Source: Gp6-AA45 sp035652075
GTDB lineage: Bacteria > Acidobacteriota > Vicinamibacteria > Vicinamibacterales > CAVVIG01
Assembly: GCA_035652075.1 (NCBI GenBank)
Contig: DASREL010000090.1
Coordinates: forward strand, 56,803-120,802
DNA: 64,000 bases
Direction of reading: 5' to 3'
Shown: positions 1 through 9,181 of the stretch, piece after piece
Position numbering within the stretch: position 1 is the first letter of the stretch
Layout of the letters: every line of letters begins with the position of its first letter
Program-made: the position numbers and the translations under genes
Notes under the pieces: model-generated
The model's input: the letters and a program-made list of their open reading frames with translations, nothing else
What the model was told of the DNA's origin: nothing
The model's database searches: none

Positions 1-542
1 ATCGGCGTTTGTTCCGCTGGTTTCAACACCGTCGTGCAGCCGGCGCAGATGGCGGGCGCCAATTTCCAGGCGGCCATGAGCAATGGGTAGTTCCACGGGA
101 TGATCTGGCCGGCCACGCCGATCGGCTCGCGCAGCGCGAGGCTCATCGCATTGTCCGGGACGGGTATGACGTCGCCGTGAATTTTCGTCGCGAGGCCGCC
201 GTAATACTCGAAGCAGGTCGCGACGTCGCCGACGTCGAACTCCGCCTCGACAATCGGTTTCCCCGTATTGCGCGTTTCCAGTTCGGCGAGCTCCTCCAGC
301 CGATCGCGCACGATCTGCGCGAGCTTGAACAGGACGCGGCCGCGATCCTGTGCCGTCGTCTCCTTCCAGGGGCCCACGTCGAAGGCGGCGCGCGCCGCTC
401 GCACGGCGCGGTCCACATCGGCAGCGGTGCCGTTCGGCGCGTGGGCGATGACGCTGCCCATCGATGGATCAATCGCCTCCAGCACGGCGGATCCGTTCGA
501 CGCGACGAACTCTCCGTTGATGTAATGCGAGTAGGTTTTCAT
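1..542 (-). CDS. Aldehyde dehydrogenase, N-terminal part (runs off left edge)
   Basis: NAD(P)-dependent aldehyde dehydrogenase of the betaine/aromatic aldehyde type, oxidising an aldehyde to its acid. About 180 codons are visible. The protein opens MKTYSHYINGEFV, the usual N-terminal strand of the family, and near the window edge shows GVAGQIIPWNYPLLMAAWK followed by LAPA and a KPAEQTP segment, which are the PWN and K(P/A)xExTP cofactor-binding motifs. The catalytic Glu and Cys lie beyond position 1 and cannot be checked. The ATG lies directly against a 9-nt repeat array, so its promoter must overlap the array or lie beyond it. The substrate cannot be told from this part. Confidence 0.9.
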   Translation of the reverse strand, partial: MKTYSHYINGEFVASNGSAVLEAIDPSMGSVIAHAPNGTAADVDRAVRAARAAFDVGPWKETTAQDRGRVLFKLAQIVRDRLEELAELETRNTGKPIVEAEFDVGDVATCFEYYGGLATKIHGDVIPVPDNAMSLALREPIGVAGQIIPWNYPLLMAAWKLAPAICAGCTTVLKPAEQTP

Positions 543-711
543 GCGTAGAGTGCCTAAGGTCCGTAGGGTGCCTAGGGTGCCTAGGGTGCCTACTGTGCCT
601 AGAGTGCCTGAGGTGCCCGCGAGTGCCTCAGGCCTCAAGAACTTTACCGCACCCTAGGCACTTCAGGCACTGCAGGCACCCTACGCACCCTAGGCACCCT
701 ACGCACTCTGG
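542..711. repeat. Inverted pair of 9-nt tandem arrays (TGCCTAGGG unit)
   Basis: The left arm (542-632) is ten units close to TGCCTAGGG, all 9 nt except one of 10. The right arm (649-711) is seven exact 9-nt units of the complementary sense (GCACCCTAG and variants). A 16-nt centre separates them. The arms could fold into one long imperfect hairpin. It fills the whole gap between the divergent aldehyde dehydrogenase and M14 genes and touches the start codon of the first. It is not CRISPR-like: the units are too short and there are no spacers. Confidence 0.9.
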
Positions 712-726
712 ACATACACTCCCGCC

Positions 727-1764
727 ATGAAAAGCATCATGTGCGGCGTCGCATTGCTTGGCGTGTTCGTCCAGCAACCACGAGCGTTGACCGTCGGAAC
801 AGCGGCGGCGAAGCCCGGCCAAAAAGTCTACGGCGCGATCAAAGTACCAGCCGGTTCAGACGCCGGGTACGACATTCCGGTTGCGGTAATTCAGGGGATG
901 CAACCTGGACCGGTGCTCGCCGTCGTGGCCGGATCGCACGGCAGCGAATACGCGTCGATCGTCGCGGTCGAAGAGCTGATTGCGAAAGTGACCCCGGGCG
1001 ACATCGCCGGCACGCTCATCCTCGTGCCCATCGTGAACATCCCGTCGTTCGACAAGATCACGCCGCACGTCAACCCGACGGACAACAAGAGCATGAATCG
1101 TTATTACCCAGGCAGCGTGTCCGGGACGCAGACGGATCGCGCGTCGTACGCCATCACGAAAGAAGTGGTCGAGAAGTGCGATCACTTGATCGATCTGCAC
1201 GGCGGCGACCTCGACGAGAACTTGCGCCCGTACAGCTACTGGACCGTCACCGGCAACAAACAGCAGGACGAGTTCTCGAAGCAGATGGTGCTCGCGTTCG
1301 GATTGGACCACATCATCATCTCGCGCGATCGGCCGAAGGATCCGAACGCGTCACGCTTCCTCGAGAACACGGCGTCGACGCGCGGCAAGCCGTCGTTCAC
1401 GGCCGAAGCGGGCCGCTCCGGACCCGTCGCGTCCAGCGATGTCACCGCGCTCGTCAACGGCGTCGAAGGCGTCATGGCGGAGTTGAAGATGACGAAGCGG
1501 GCTCCGGCGCTCGTCAAGAATCCCACGTGGGTCGAGGTGACGAGCGTCAGCGCCGACGGCGACGGCGTGTTCTGGCCGGCCGTCGATCGCGACGCGCACG
1601 TCAAGAAAGGCGACAAGCTCGGATCGATCAGCGATTACCTGCATCGGCCGCTGCAGGACATCACGTCGCCCGACGCCGGCATCGTGATGTTCGTGCGGGC
1701 GTTGCCGTCGGTGAAAAAAGGCGACACGATCGCCAGCATTGGCGTCGCCGCAAAGCCTGAGTAG
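727..1764 (+). CDS. Secreted M14-family (AstE/AspA-like) deacylase
   Basis: 345-residue zinc-dependent deacylase/carboxypeptidase-like protein of the succinylglutamate desuccinylase/aspartoacylase group. Residues 1-20 look like a signal peptide ending at a QQPRA cleavage region, so it should act in the periplasm. The metal site shows as GSHGSEY (the usual H-x2-E) near residue 78, with the third ligand in LIDLHGGD near residue 158. The C-terminal third has the beta-sandwich-like extension of this family, including the TSPDAGIVMFV stretch. It is a single gene; a UUCG hairpin follows the stop. The substrate is unknown. Confidence 0.85.
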   Translation: MKSIMCGVALLGVFVQQPRALTVGTAAAKPGQKVYGAIKVPAGSDAGYDIPVAVIQGMQPGPVLAVVAGSHGSEYASIVAVEELIAKVTPGDIAGTLILVPIVNIPSFDKITPHVNPTDNKSMNRYYPGSVSGTQTDRASYAITKEVVEKCDHLIDLHGGDLDENLRPYSYWTVTGNKQQDEFSKQMVLAFGLDHIIISRDRPKDPNASRFLENTASTRGKPSFTAEAGRSGPVASSDVTALVNGVEGVMAELKMTKRAPALVKNPTWVEVTSVSADGDGVFWPAVDRDAHVKKGDKLGSISDYLHRPLQDITSPDAGIVMFVRALPSVKKGDTIASIGVAAKPE

Positions 1765-1788
1765 CTGCGGCATCGCGCGAGCAGTGGC

Positions 1789-1806
1789 GCAGGCCTTCGG
1801 GCCTGC
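1789..1806 (+). terminator. GC-rich UUCG hairpin after the M14 gene
   Basis: GCAGGCC-TTCG-GGCCTGC is a perfect 7-bp stem with a UUCG tetraloop, 24 nt after the stop. There is no T-run, so it may be a weak terminator or RNA-stabilising hairpin. Its shape resembles the palindromes at 27448 and 39411. Confidence 0.55.
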
Positions 1807-1820
1807 CCTATGATCAGCGT

Positions 1821-2654
1821 TTGCCGACGGTTACCCCGGGTCTCGCACTCATCATCTTCGTCGCCGGTGCCGCGGCCGGCGGCCTGGGCGCATTGCTCGG
1901 GCTCGGCGGCGGCATCTTCCTCGTCCCGCTCCTCAACATCGCACTCGGGTTTCCGATCGGCGTCGCCGCCGCGATCAGCCTCGCGACGGTGATCGCGACG
2001 TCCTGCTCGGTGACCGCGGGTAAGGCCGGTCAGAACCTGATGAACTTCCGGTTCGGCATGCTGCTCGAAGTGGCGACCGCAGCGGGCAGCGTCCTCGGCG
2101 GCATCACCGCGCAGTACATCGCCCAAGCGATGCTGCAGCGCCTCTTTGCGGGTGTCACGGCGGCCGTTGCGGTCGTCACGATCGCGCGCGCGAACAAGCG
2201 CAATGTGATTACCGATCCGGCCGTCGAACCGGGCGTCCTCGGCGGACGCTTTTTCGACGAAGAGACGGGGCGCACGGTCGTCTATCGCATCAAGCGTCTG
2301 CCGCTCGCGATCGGCGCGTCGTTTGTCGCCGGCAATGTGTCGTCGCTGCTCGGGATTGGCGGCGGCGTGATCAAAGTGCCGGTGCTGAACGCGTGGTGCG
2401 GCATGCCGCTGCGGGCGGCCGCGGCGACGAGCGCATTCATGATCGGCGTCACCGCAACGGGCGGCGCGATCATCTACTACGGCACAGGCCAGCTGCTGCC
2501 CGTGGCGGCCGCAGCGGCGATCCTGGGCGTGCAGTTGGGGTCGTGGGCCGGTCTGCGCTTCGCGCCGAAGCTGCCGGTGCGCAATTTGAAGTTACTGCTC
2601 GCCGCCGTACTCGGCGTGGTCTCGACGCTGATGCTCGTGAAGGGGATGCGATGA
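1821..2654 (+). CDS. TauE/SafE-family sulfite/organosulfonate exporter
   Basis: 277-residue polytopic membrane protein with the two-fold TauE/SafE pattern. The first half has a glycine-rich loop (LGALLGLGGGIFLVPLL, about residues 23-39) and the second half repeats it (SLLGIGGGVIKVPVLNAW). About eight hydrophobic segments are seen. The start is a TTG; no better ATG exists in frame before the first membrane segment. It overlaps the next gene by ATGA, indicating translational coupling. Substrate is likely a sulfur oxyanion or organic anion by family, not shown here. Confidence 0.85.
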   Translation: MPTVTPGLALIIFVAGAAAGGLGALLGLGGGIFLVPLLNIALGFPIGVAAAISLATVIATSCSVTAGKAGQNLMNFRFGMLLEVATAAGSVLGGITAQYIAQAMLQRLFAGVTAAVAVVTIARANKRNVITDPAVEPGVLGGRFFDEETGRTVVYRIKRLPLAIGASFVAGNVSSLLGIGGGVIKVPVLNAWCGMPLRAAAATSAFMIGVTATGGAIIYYGTGQLLPVAAAAAILGVQLGSWAGLRFAPKLPVRNLKLLLAAVLGVVSTLMLVKGMR

Positions 2655-2953
2655 AGGCCGGCGATACGCAACTCGAGATTGTCATCGGCAAGCTGCTGCG
2701 TGTGGGAGTGATCCTCAGCACGGTGTGTCTCGCGCTCGGCCTGGCGATTTCGCTCGCGCGCCCGGGCGCGTCGACGATCCTGCTGCAGGCGGGCATCCTG
2801 CTGCTGATCGCGACGCCAGCCGCGCGTGTCGTCCTGTCGACGATCGAGTACGTGATCGCGCGCGACTGGACGTTCGCGCTGCTCACCTCAATCGTGCTCG
2901 TCGAACTGATTGCCGGCGCGATCGCCGCGCTCGTCTTCCACAAGAAAATCTAG
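2651..2953 (+). CDS. DUF1634 membrane protein, partner of TauE/SafE
   Basis: 100-residue protein with three hydrophobic segments (about residues 17-36, 44-62 and 75-94). DUF1634 proteins are typically encoded next to TauE/SafE transporters and probably act with them. The ATG overlaps the TauE stop (ATGA). Its stop codon overlaps tail-to-tail with that of the TonB-C gene: the four bases CTAG at 2950-2953 serve both strands. Confidence 0.8.
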   Translation: MKAGDTQLEIVIGKLLRVGVILSTVCLALGLAISLARPGASTILLQAGILLLIATPAARVVLSTIEYVIARDWTFALLTSIVLVELIAGAIAALVFHKKI

Positions 2954-3873
2954 CTGCGACCCTGCGCTTTCACCGTGATTTGGACGACCTTCCGGTACTT
3001 CACCGGCGCGCCGTTCACCGACGCGGGCTTGTAGCGCCACGCCTTTGTCGCGTTCAGTGCGAGCGCGTCGTACGCCGGCGTCACGGGTTGACGCATGACC
3101 GCCGTTTCGACGAAGCCGTTCTCGTCGATGACGATCTCGATCAAGCCCTGACGCGGGATGATCGTCTGTCCGGGAAACGACGGCAGTTCCTGACGCAGCG
3201 TGATCGGCGGGTTCACGGTCGCATCGGCGCCGCTGTACACACGCGGCGGCGTGGGCGGTGCAGGCGCAGCGTGGACTTCCGCCGGCGGTTCGGCGGCGCG
3301 CATCGTCGGCGCCGCCGGCAGGGGCGGCGGTGGTGTCGCCTGCACGCTGAGATCGTGAAACCCGGTCGCGAGCGTGCGGATGTCAGCGAGCGGCGGTTGC
3401 GACGCGGCGGAGCCGATGTCTGAGTCGCCCATCAGATCGAGGACCTGCTGGAATCCTTGCGCGGCGGCGGCGAATTCTTTTCGATCGAACGCGGCCTTCG
3501 CGTCGGCGTAGCGTTGTTGGATGACGGTCGGAAGCATCCGCCGCCGAACATCCGCGAACGCGGCACGGACGCGCGGTGACAGATCCCCGTCGGCCGGGTG
3601 AAACGCCGGTTGTTCGGCGACGAGGCTCTCGATCGCGTGCTGTGCCTCGTTCGTCCGGCCGAGCGCCAACAGACAGAACGCCTTGTATTCGTCGACCGTT
3701 CGGGCATCGTCCGCTGTCCGAGGCGCAGGCGTCAGGCGATTCAGGACGTCGAGCGCTTCTTCGTACGCCGCGGAGGCGTAGAGATCGCGTGCGGCGGCGA
3801 GCGAATCCTGCGCACGGATGGTCGTGCCGAGCGCGAGAGAGCAACTGGCCAGCAGGAGAATGAATCGCTTCAT
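2950..3873 (-). CDS. Secreted protein with TonB C-terminal domain
   Basis: 307 residues. A signal peptide covers residues 1-22 (ending TIRAQ). A helical, tetratricopeptide-like region follows (about 24-160, with the YASAAYEEALDVLNRL repeat style), then a Pro/Ala-rich linker (about 185-220) and a TonB_C domain (about 230-305) with the typical GLIEIVIDENGFV and AWRYKPA-x-VNG motifs. There is no N-terminal TonB membrane anchor and no ExbB/D in the window, so this is a TonB-like domain in a secreted protein rather than a classical energy transducer. The ATG overlaps the stop of the upstream pseudokinase (ATGA), so the two are co-translated. The start at MKRF is chosen for its signal peptide. Confidence 0.8.
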   Translation of the reverse strand: MKRFILLLASCSLALGTTIRAQDSLAAARDLYASAAYEEALDVLNRLTPAPRTADDARTVDEYKAFCLLALGRTNEAQHAIESLVAEQPAFHPADGDLSPRVRAAFADVRRRMLPTVIQQRYADAKAAFDRKEFAAAAQGFQQVLDLMGDSDIGSAASQPPLADIRTLATGFHDLSVQATPPPPLPAAPTMRAAEPPAEVHAAPAPPTPPRVYSGADATVNPPITLRQELPSFPGQTIIPRQGLIEIVIDENGFVETAVMRQPVTPAYDALALNATKAWRYKPASVNGAPVKYRKVVQITVKAQGRS

Positions 3874-5867
3874 GGCTTCTTCCTCAAATCGACGCTGACG
3901 CGCACCGGCGCCTTCAGCGATACCGTTACCGCCTGTCGCTGTTCGCCGAGATCGGGATGGCGGAAGGTGATTTCGTGCGGGCCGATCGGCAGCGCGAGAT
4001 TTCCGATCGGTGTCTCGCCAACGCGCTTGTCGTCGACGAACACTTCGGCCCACGGCTGCGCGTTGAGCGCGACGTTGCCGGTCGGCCAGTTGATCGCGAC
4101 CGCCGTCACTTTGCCCGCCGGCACCTGGACGGTTCGTGTCACGTGATAGCCGAGCGCGTCGTTGACGAGTTCGATCTCGTGGCGTCCCGCCGACACCATG
4201 ATCCGATCGGACTGCGACGTCCCGAGCAGCCGCTTGTTTTCGAACAACTGGACTTCGGCTGGCGCCGAGACGGCGACCCACCCGGACACCGGTGCACCTT
4301 CCGTCACCGTCAGCGGGACGACGAGCGAGGCGGTTTGGCCGGCTTCGATCTGTACCGTCTGCTTGACGCTGACGAGATCGCTCTGCAACGTCACGGCATG
4401 CTCGCCAGGTGTGAGCCCTTCCACGACCAGAGGCGCTTTGCCGCGATCGACGCCGTCGACCGTGACGGTCGCGCCGGTCGGTTCGGTGCGTATGTTCAGC
4501 CGTCCGACGTTCGCGATCGCTTTCGCGAGCTCGACATACTGCGACACCTGTTGTCCCGCGCCGACGGTGATTGGAATCGTTCGCGGTTCGCCACCGCCGC
4601 GCAGTTCGACGTTGTGCGCGCCGGGCGCGACGGTCAGCGTCAGCGGCGTGACGCCGCGGAGCGTGCCATCCACGATCACCTGCGCCCCTGCCGGGACGCT
4701 GGTCACGCTGACGCTGCCAGTCTCGACGGCTGGTGGATTGCCGAACACATACCGGCGTGCGGCGAACCCGCCGGTGGCGACGATGATCGCGACCGCCGCC
4801 GCGATCGCCGCGAGCGGAATCCCGCGACGCTGGTTCACCGGAGCCGCCGGCACCGAGACAATCGGCGGCGCCGGAGCTTTCGGTTGCGGCGCAGGCGGCG
4901 CGACGGCTTGCGGTGGCGGCGGCGCGACGACGATGACCGGAGCGGCGGCGACGACCGGCTTCGCCGGTGCGGGCCGCGGCGCTACTGGTGCGGCCGGCCG
5001 TTCCTCCACCACGACGTCGTCGACGGTGTCCTCATCGTCGGCGAGCACGCGTTCGAGTTCGTCACGTGCCTCGAGGGCATTCTGAAAACTCGTGCGCGAA
5101 TCGAGTTGCAGCGCCCGCGTGAGCCAGCGTCGGATGCCCGGCGGCAGCGGTTCGCGGTCGCCACGCCCATTCAACGCGCCTGCGGACTTCAGCACATCGG
5201 CGACGAGCGTCGGGTACTCGTGATTGTCGAGGACGCGACCGACGACGAGCGACAACGCGACGATGCCGATTTGCAGGATGTCGGCGCGCTGATCGAGATG
5301 CGGCATCGACGCAGACGTCGACGGTGGCACCGCGACGCGCAAGTCGGTCCAATACCGATCGCGCGAGTAATGGAGCTGCTCGAGCGCCGCGCCAAGCACG
5401 TATTCGACGATGACGACGCGCGCGTTGGGCGTGATGATGATGCGCTCCGGCGCGATGGCGCCGTGCGACAGGTCGGGTGCGCTCTCGTGCAGGACGGCAA
5501 CCGCGGACACGAGTTGCCGGATCAGATGAATGGCCGCATTGATGTCGATGGTGGGCCGATCCGGATTGGTCAGCAGCGTCGACAGACGAACGCCGCGGAC
5601 AGTGTCGGACACCAGCGCGAGCGTCGACGCCGCGTCGTTCAGCCGATCGACGCTGCGCACGGCCGCGAAGCATGGATGACGGAACTGCGCGAGCCGGCTC
5701 GCACGTTCGCGCAGCGCGAACTCGAATGCCGGAACGCTCGTCAGCTCGCCGCCGAGGCAGAGACGCTCGACGAGCTCAGCGCCGGTCGCGTCGGTACCGC
5801 GCCGCCGATCGCCGAGTCCATCGTGAAACACACTGGCGGACATACCGGTCGCGCGCGCAGGATCCAT
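3870..5867 (-). CDS. Membrane pseudokinase with four PEGA repeats
   Basis: 665 residues. Residues 30-280 follow the Ser/Thr protein kinase fold, but the catalytic loop reads LSHGAIAPER (134-142) instead of HRDxKxxN and the metal loop reads VEYVLG instead of DFG, so phosphotransfer is not expected. A Pro/Ala linker (about 290-345) leads to one membrane segment (350-368). Four PEGA-type beta repeats (about 384-450, 454-520, 528-595, 597-660) follow, placed outside the membrane. PEGA domains are usually surface or cell-wall binding. The start is ATG with GGAAGG upstream; the longer in-frame extension lacks family character. It is followed by the TonB-C gene with an ATGA overlap. Likely role: a non-catalytic cytoplasmic scaffold coupled to a periplasmic sensor. 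Confidence 0.82.
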   Translation of the reverse strand: MDPARATGMSASVFHDGLGDRRRGTDATGAELVERLCLGGELTSVPAFEFALRERASRLAQFRHPCFAAVRSVDRLNDAASTLALVSDTVRGVRLSTLLTNPDRPTIDINAAIHLIRQLVSAVAVLHESAPDLSHGAIAPERIIITPNARVVIVEYVLGAALEQLHYSRDRYWTDLRVAVPPSTSASMPHLDQRADILQIGIVALSLVVGRVLDNHEYPTLVADVLKSAGALNGRGDREPLPPGIRRWLTRALQLDSRTSFQNALEARDELERVLADDEDTVDDVVVEERPAAPVAPRPAPAKPVVAAAPVIVVAPPPPQAVAPPAPQPKAPAPPIVSVPAAPVNQRRGIPLAAIAAAVAIIVATGGFAARRYVFGNPPAVETGSVSVTSVPAGAQVIVDGTLRGVTPLTLTVAPGAHNVELRGGGEPRTIPITVGAGQQVSQYVELAKAIANVGRLNIRTEPTGATVTVDGVDRGKAPLVVEGLTPGEHAVTLQSDLVSVKQTVQIEAGQTASLVVPLTVTEGAPVSGWVAVSAPAEVQLFENKRLLGTSQSDRIMVSAGRHEIELVNDALGYHVTRTVQVPAGKVTAVAINWPTGNVALNAQPWAEVFVDDKRVGETPIGNLALPIGPHEITFRHPDLGEQRQAVTVSLKAPVRVSVDLRKKP

Positions 5868-5992
5868 GAGACACCTTCCCGCGACGGATAGGCGATATCC
5901 GTACCGTGTTCGCATCGTCGATCGGTGCGCCGCAACTCCGCTGAAACCGGAGCTTTCGCGTCCGCTGACCATTTTGTCGTGTGGCGCATCGA

Positions 5993-8900
5993 TTACACGG
6001 ACGGCACACGAGACGCGAATTCCGTCAGCGTCTGCGTGCGCACGTCGGCGTCGATGAGCGGAAACGATGCGAGCACGTGTTCCAATTCGGCGCGCGTCAG
6101 CTGATACAGCTGCGCGGCGCTTGCGTTCAAGCAGGCGAACGCGCGCGGCTCGAACCGTGTCGACAGCAAACGCGCGAGCCCGGCGATGTGGCGGCACGTC
6201 GCCGGCGCGTCACGCCAGAGCGGAATCGGCAGCCGCTCGACGATCGCTGTCGTGACATGTGTCGTGACGCGCAGGCGCACGAGGTAGTTGACGACGAGGC
6301 TGTTGAACATCCCGCACAAGAAATACTGTGCGGTCGTTGGCAACGGAGTTCGAAGGCAGAACACGGTGTGCGTCGAAACGCATCGAGGTGGCAGGATGGC
6401 CGCGATCAGCGTCACGCGGTTGGTTGCGCTCGCCACGTCGCGATACGACAGCCTCGCGCGCTCGTACGCCGCTGAGCGCAGCAACCGGCGAGCGTCCCCC
6501 ATCGCGATCGTCCGCGTCGACGCGCCGACGTCGACACGAAATGGCGAAAGATGTTTTCCGTCCACGATCGGCAACCCTCGACCGCCCTCGCGGAAGGCCT
6601 TCCGATCGTCGGTCGCATTCAGTTCTCGGCCGAAGCGCGCGTTCCATCCGGACGCGTCGCCGAGCGGGGGGAAGAGCGCCGCCGCGCGCTCGACGATGGT
6701 GAGATCCTGCTGCGACGTGAGATGCGGGATCGTCAGGGCGGGACCCGAAATGCGCTCGAGCGTTTCACGCGACAGACGCACTGGATACCAAGGCGAGCGC
6801 TGCGGCGGCTCCTCGCCGACCGAGTCGAGCACAGAGGGATCGTCGAGGCCCAGGCGGCAATTGACGGAGGCGGTCGCCCTGCCGCTGGTCGCGGACGCCA
6901 GCACGAACCGCATGCTGCGGTGGATCGGAAATACCGCCTTCTGATTGTCGAATCCGACCAGCGCGTCGACGTCGCACGTCGACAGCAGCGCGCGGCGCAA
7001 CGCGGCGCTGCCGTGGTCGGTGGCGATGCCCGACGGCAGCACGAGCCCGACGCGTCCTGCGGGCCGTACGAGCGACATGCTGCGCTCGACGAAGAGCTGA
7101 TACTGGTTCGCGTGGCCATCACCCTGGGATCGATAGGCGCCGGCATCACGCGTGAAGCGCAGCACTTCGCCATCCTGCACGACATCCCACGGCGGATTGC
7201 CGATGATGGCGTCGAAACCGGCGTGCGCCAATCGCGATCCATCGCCGCCGAAGAACACCTCGGGGAATTCCAACTCCCAATGGAAGAACCGGCGGCTCTG
7301 CGCGATCGCGTCTGCGTCCGCCAGGAGTGTGGAGGCCGCGCGTTCGGGCAGCGCACATGTGCCGTGCAGGATTGCGTCGGCCAGCTCGGTGAACGCACGG
7401 GGAGGCGGTCGGCGCCCATCGCGCGCGAACCACGACGCGCACCAGAGATCGCCGACGCGCTTCCACAGCGCGAGCGCCGCGTCACGTGCCGTCGCCGCCG
7501 CATGCGCCCGCTCTTTGTCACGCACCTGCGCCAGTGTGTCGTTGGGAGTCGACTCGAGCGAAAATCGGATCGGCAACGCGCCGCGGATCACGTCGGTTGC
7601 CGCGGCGTCATCGAACAGAATCGGTGCGGTGCCGGTCGAACGTGTGCGACCCGACCGCGGCGGTCGCCGAAGTTGCCACAGCCACGCGCCAAGCACACTG
7701 TCACCGGTCACCAACCGGTGGTCGAGAAAACTCAAGGGCCGGTCGGCCGCCAGCGTCGCCAGCCAGAGCGAGAGCCGCGCGAGTTGCACCGCCATCGGGT
7801 TGGAATCAACGCCGTAGAGACATCGTTCCGTCACCAGCCGGCGAAACATCGTGCGGTCCGCGTCGGCGATGTCGGAAGACAAGCACGCGCCGCTCTCGAC
7901 GAGCGCCGCCTCGTACGCACCAGCGAGATAACGACAGGCAGCGACGAGAAACGCGCCGCTGCCCATTGCTGGATCCACGATCCGCAGCTGCAGAATCTCG
8001 TCCGGGGCGCGTCCGTTGACCAGCGGCGCCAGCGTGCGCCGCACGAGGTAGTCGGCGATCGGCTGCGGCGTGTAGAACGTGCCGGTCGCTTTGCGAATCG
8101 TCGATTCGCGTTCGAGCGTCACGCGGCCGTTCTTGTCGCGGCGCGGTATGTAATCGAGCAGTGTCTCGTAGACCGCGCCCAATTGCTCGACGCCCAGATC
8201 GCGGTACGTGATGCGCTCGACACCGCGGCCGCCGGCTGCCGTACGCGTCGACAGCGCCACGATCGCGCTGCACGCCTTTGCATCGTCGAGTTCCGTGTGA
8301 TCCGCGAGCGGCGTTCGTGACGGCGCGAACAGCCGTCCGTTGAACGGCGTCACGCGCAAATCGCCGGCGCGACAGCCCGCGTGCGCCAGGCGCGTCATCG
8401 CGCGCAAGGCGTCCCACAGCCCGGATGACCGCGTCGGTTGTTCGGCGATCGCGCGCAACGCCTCCACGCTGTAGCTGCGGCGGTACACGGGATGCCAGAG
8501 AGGCACGAGCGCGCGCGCCTCGGCGAACAGCAGAAACAGCAGGCGATACACGATCGTCAGCGCCTGTTCGAACGAGTCGTCCAGCGAAGTGTTGCGGCGT
8601 CGTCGACCGCCTGCAGTGAGCGCGAGCAGGACGTCGTGGGACGCCGCGAGCACTCCGTTCCGCAGCGACCGACACACGCCGGCGCGGTGGCGATCCGACG
8701 CGTCCACGAGCGACGGCAGCGCGGGTGAGAGCGCGAGTTGGAGAGCGGCGATCGAACGCGCATCCGAGACAATCGTGTCGAGGTCGAAGTCGAGGAATCG
8801 TCGCGAGTAGACGCGCGCGGCATCGACGAGCCTGGCGTGCGTGCCGTTGAACAACAGGCATGCCGGACACGAGCGGCGTAACGCTTCGGTCACCGCCGAC

Positions 8901-9181
8901 CGCCACAAGGGATCGAGCTGGTGGCCGAATGGTGCGACGAGCAGCGCGATGCGGTGGGCGCCCGCGGCCACGGTGGCGCTGACGAGCGGAGGCGTCTCGC
9001 CGATGTCCGCCGGCGGACCGAATCCGAATCTGACGAGCAGCGGCGCGATGCCTCCGGTCAACAGCGCGCGGACGTGTGTCGCCGGTCCGAATGCGTGCAT
9101 CACGACCCGTTCGTTCGAGCCGTCCCGGACGTGCGCATCCAGAAAAGCCTGCGATAACAGGCTGCCGCTGATGCCTGTCAT
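5993..9181 (-). CDS. DNA N6-adenine methylase, Eco57I/PglX-like
   Basis: 1062 residues, probable DNA adenine-N6 methyltransferase. SAM motif I is DPAMGSGAF (403-411) and catalytic motif IV is GNPPWD (661-666), the NPPY/W signature. A TPQPIADYLV segment before motif I is typical of type I/IIG/BREX methylases. The C-terminal third resembles target-recognition regions. The N-terminal region (about 75-135, with LLFNGTHARLVD and RRFLDFDLD) resembles the domain that carries a PD-(D/E)xK nuclease in type IIG/IIL enzymes, but I see no ExK motif, so cleavage is not supported. The ATG overlaps the helicase stop (ATGA), so both proteins form one unit. No specificity subunit, drmABC or brx/pgl genes are in the window. 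Confidence 0.85.
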   Translation of the reverse strand: MTGISGSLLSQAFLDAHVRDGSNERVVMHAFGPATHVRALLTGGIAPLLVRFGFGPPADIGETPPLVSATVAAGAHRIALLVAPFGHQLDPLWRSAVTEALRRSCPACLLFNGTHARLVDAARVYSRRFLDFDLDTIVSDARSIAALQLALSPALPSLVDASDRHRAGVCRSLRNGVLAASHDVLLALTAGGRRRRNTSLDDSFEQALTIVYRLLFLLFAEARALVPLWHPVYRRSYSVEALRAIAEQPTRSSGLWDALRAMTRLAHAGCRAGDLRVTPFNGRLFAPSRTPLADHTELDDAKACSAIVALSTRTAAGGRGVERITYRDLGVEQLGAVYETLLDYIPRRDKNGRVTLERESTIRKATGTFYTPQPIADYLVRRTLAPLVNGRAPDEILQLRIVDPAMGSGAFLVAACRYLAGAYEAALVESGACLSSDIADADRTMFRRLVTERCLYGVDSNPMAVQLARLSLWLATLAADRPLSFLDHRLVTGDSVLGAWLWQLRRPPRSGRTRSTGTAPILFDDAAATDVIRGALPIRFSLESTPNDTLAQVRDKERAHAAATARDAALALWKRVGDLWCASWFARDGRRPPPRAFTELADAILHGTCALPERAASTLLADADAIAQSRRFFHWELEFPEVFFGGDGSRLAHAGFDAIIGNPPWDVVQDGEVLRFTRDAGAYRSQGDGHANQYQLFVERSMSLVRPAGRVGLVLPSGIATDHGSAALRRALLSTCDVDALVGFDNQKAVFPIHRSMRFVLASATSGRATASVNCRLGLDDPSVLDSVGEEPPQRSPWYPVRLSRETLERISGPALTIPHLTSQQDLTIVERAAALFPPLGDASGWNARFGRELNATDDRKAFREGGRGLPIVDGKHLSPFRVDVGASTRTIAMGDARRLLRSAAYERARLSYRDVASATNRVTLIAAILPPRCVSTHTVFCLRTPLPTTAQYFLCGMFNSLVVNYLVRLRVTTHVTTAIVERLPIPLWRDAPATCRHIAGLARLLSTRFEPRAFACLNASAAQLYQLTRAELEHVLASFPLIDADVRTQTLTEFASRVPSV

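Noticed and set aside
542..711. CRISPR array
   Set aside because: Units are 9 nt with no spacers and the two arms are inverted; no cas genes in the window.
3957..5891. 644-codon open frame antisense to the pseudokinase
   Set aside because: Arg/Asp/His-rich composition typical of the complementary frame of a high-GC gene; no motif, no start signal, and the opposite strand has clear domains.
6551..8320. 589-codon open frame antisense to the methylase
   Set aside because: Frame shadow of the methylase gene; composition biased and no recognisable domain.
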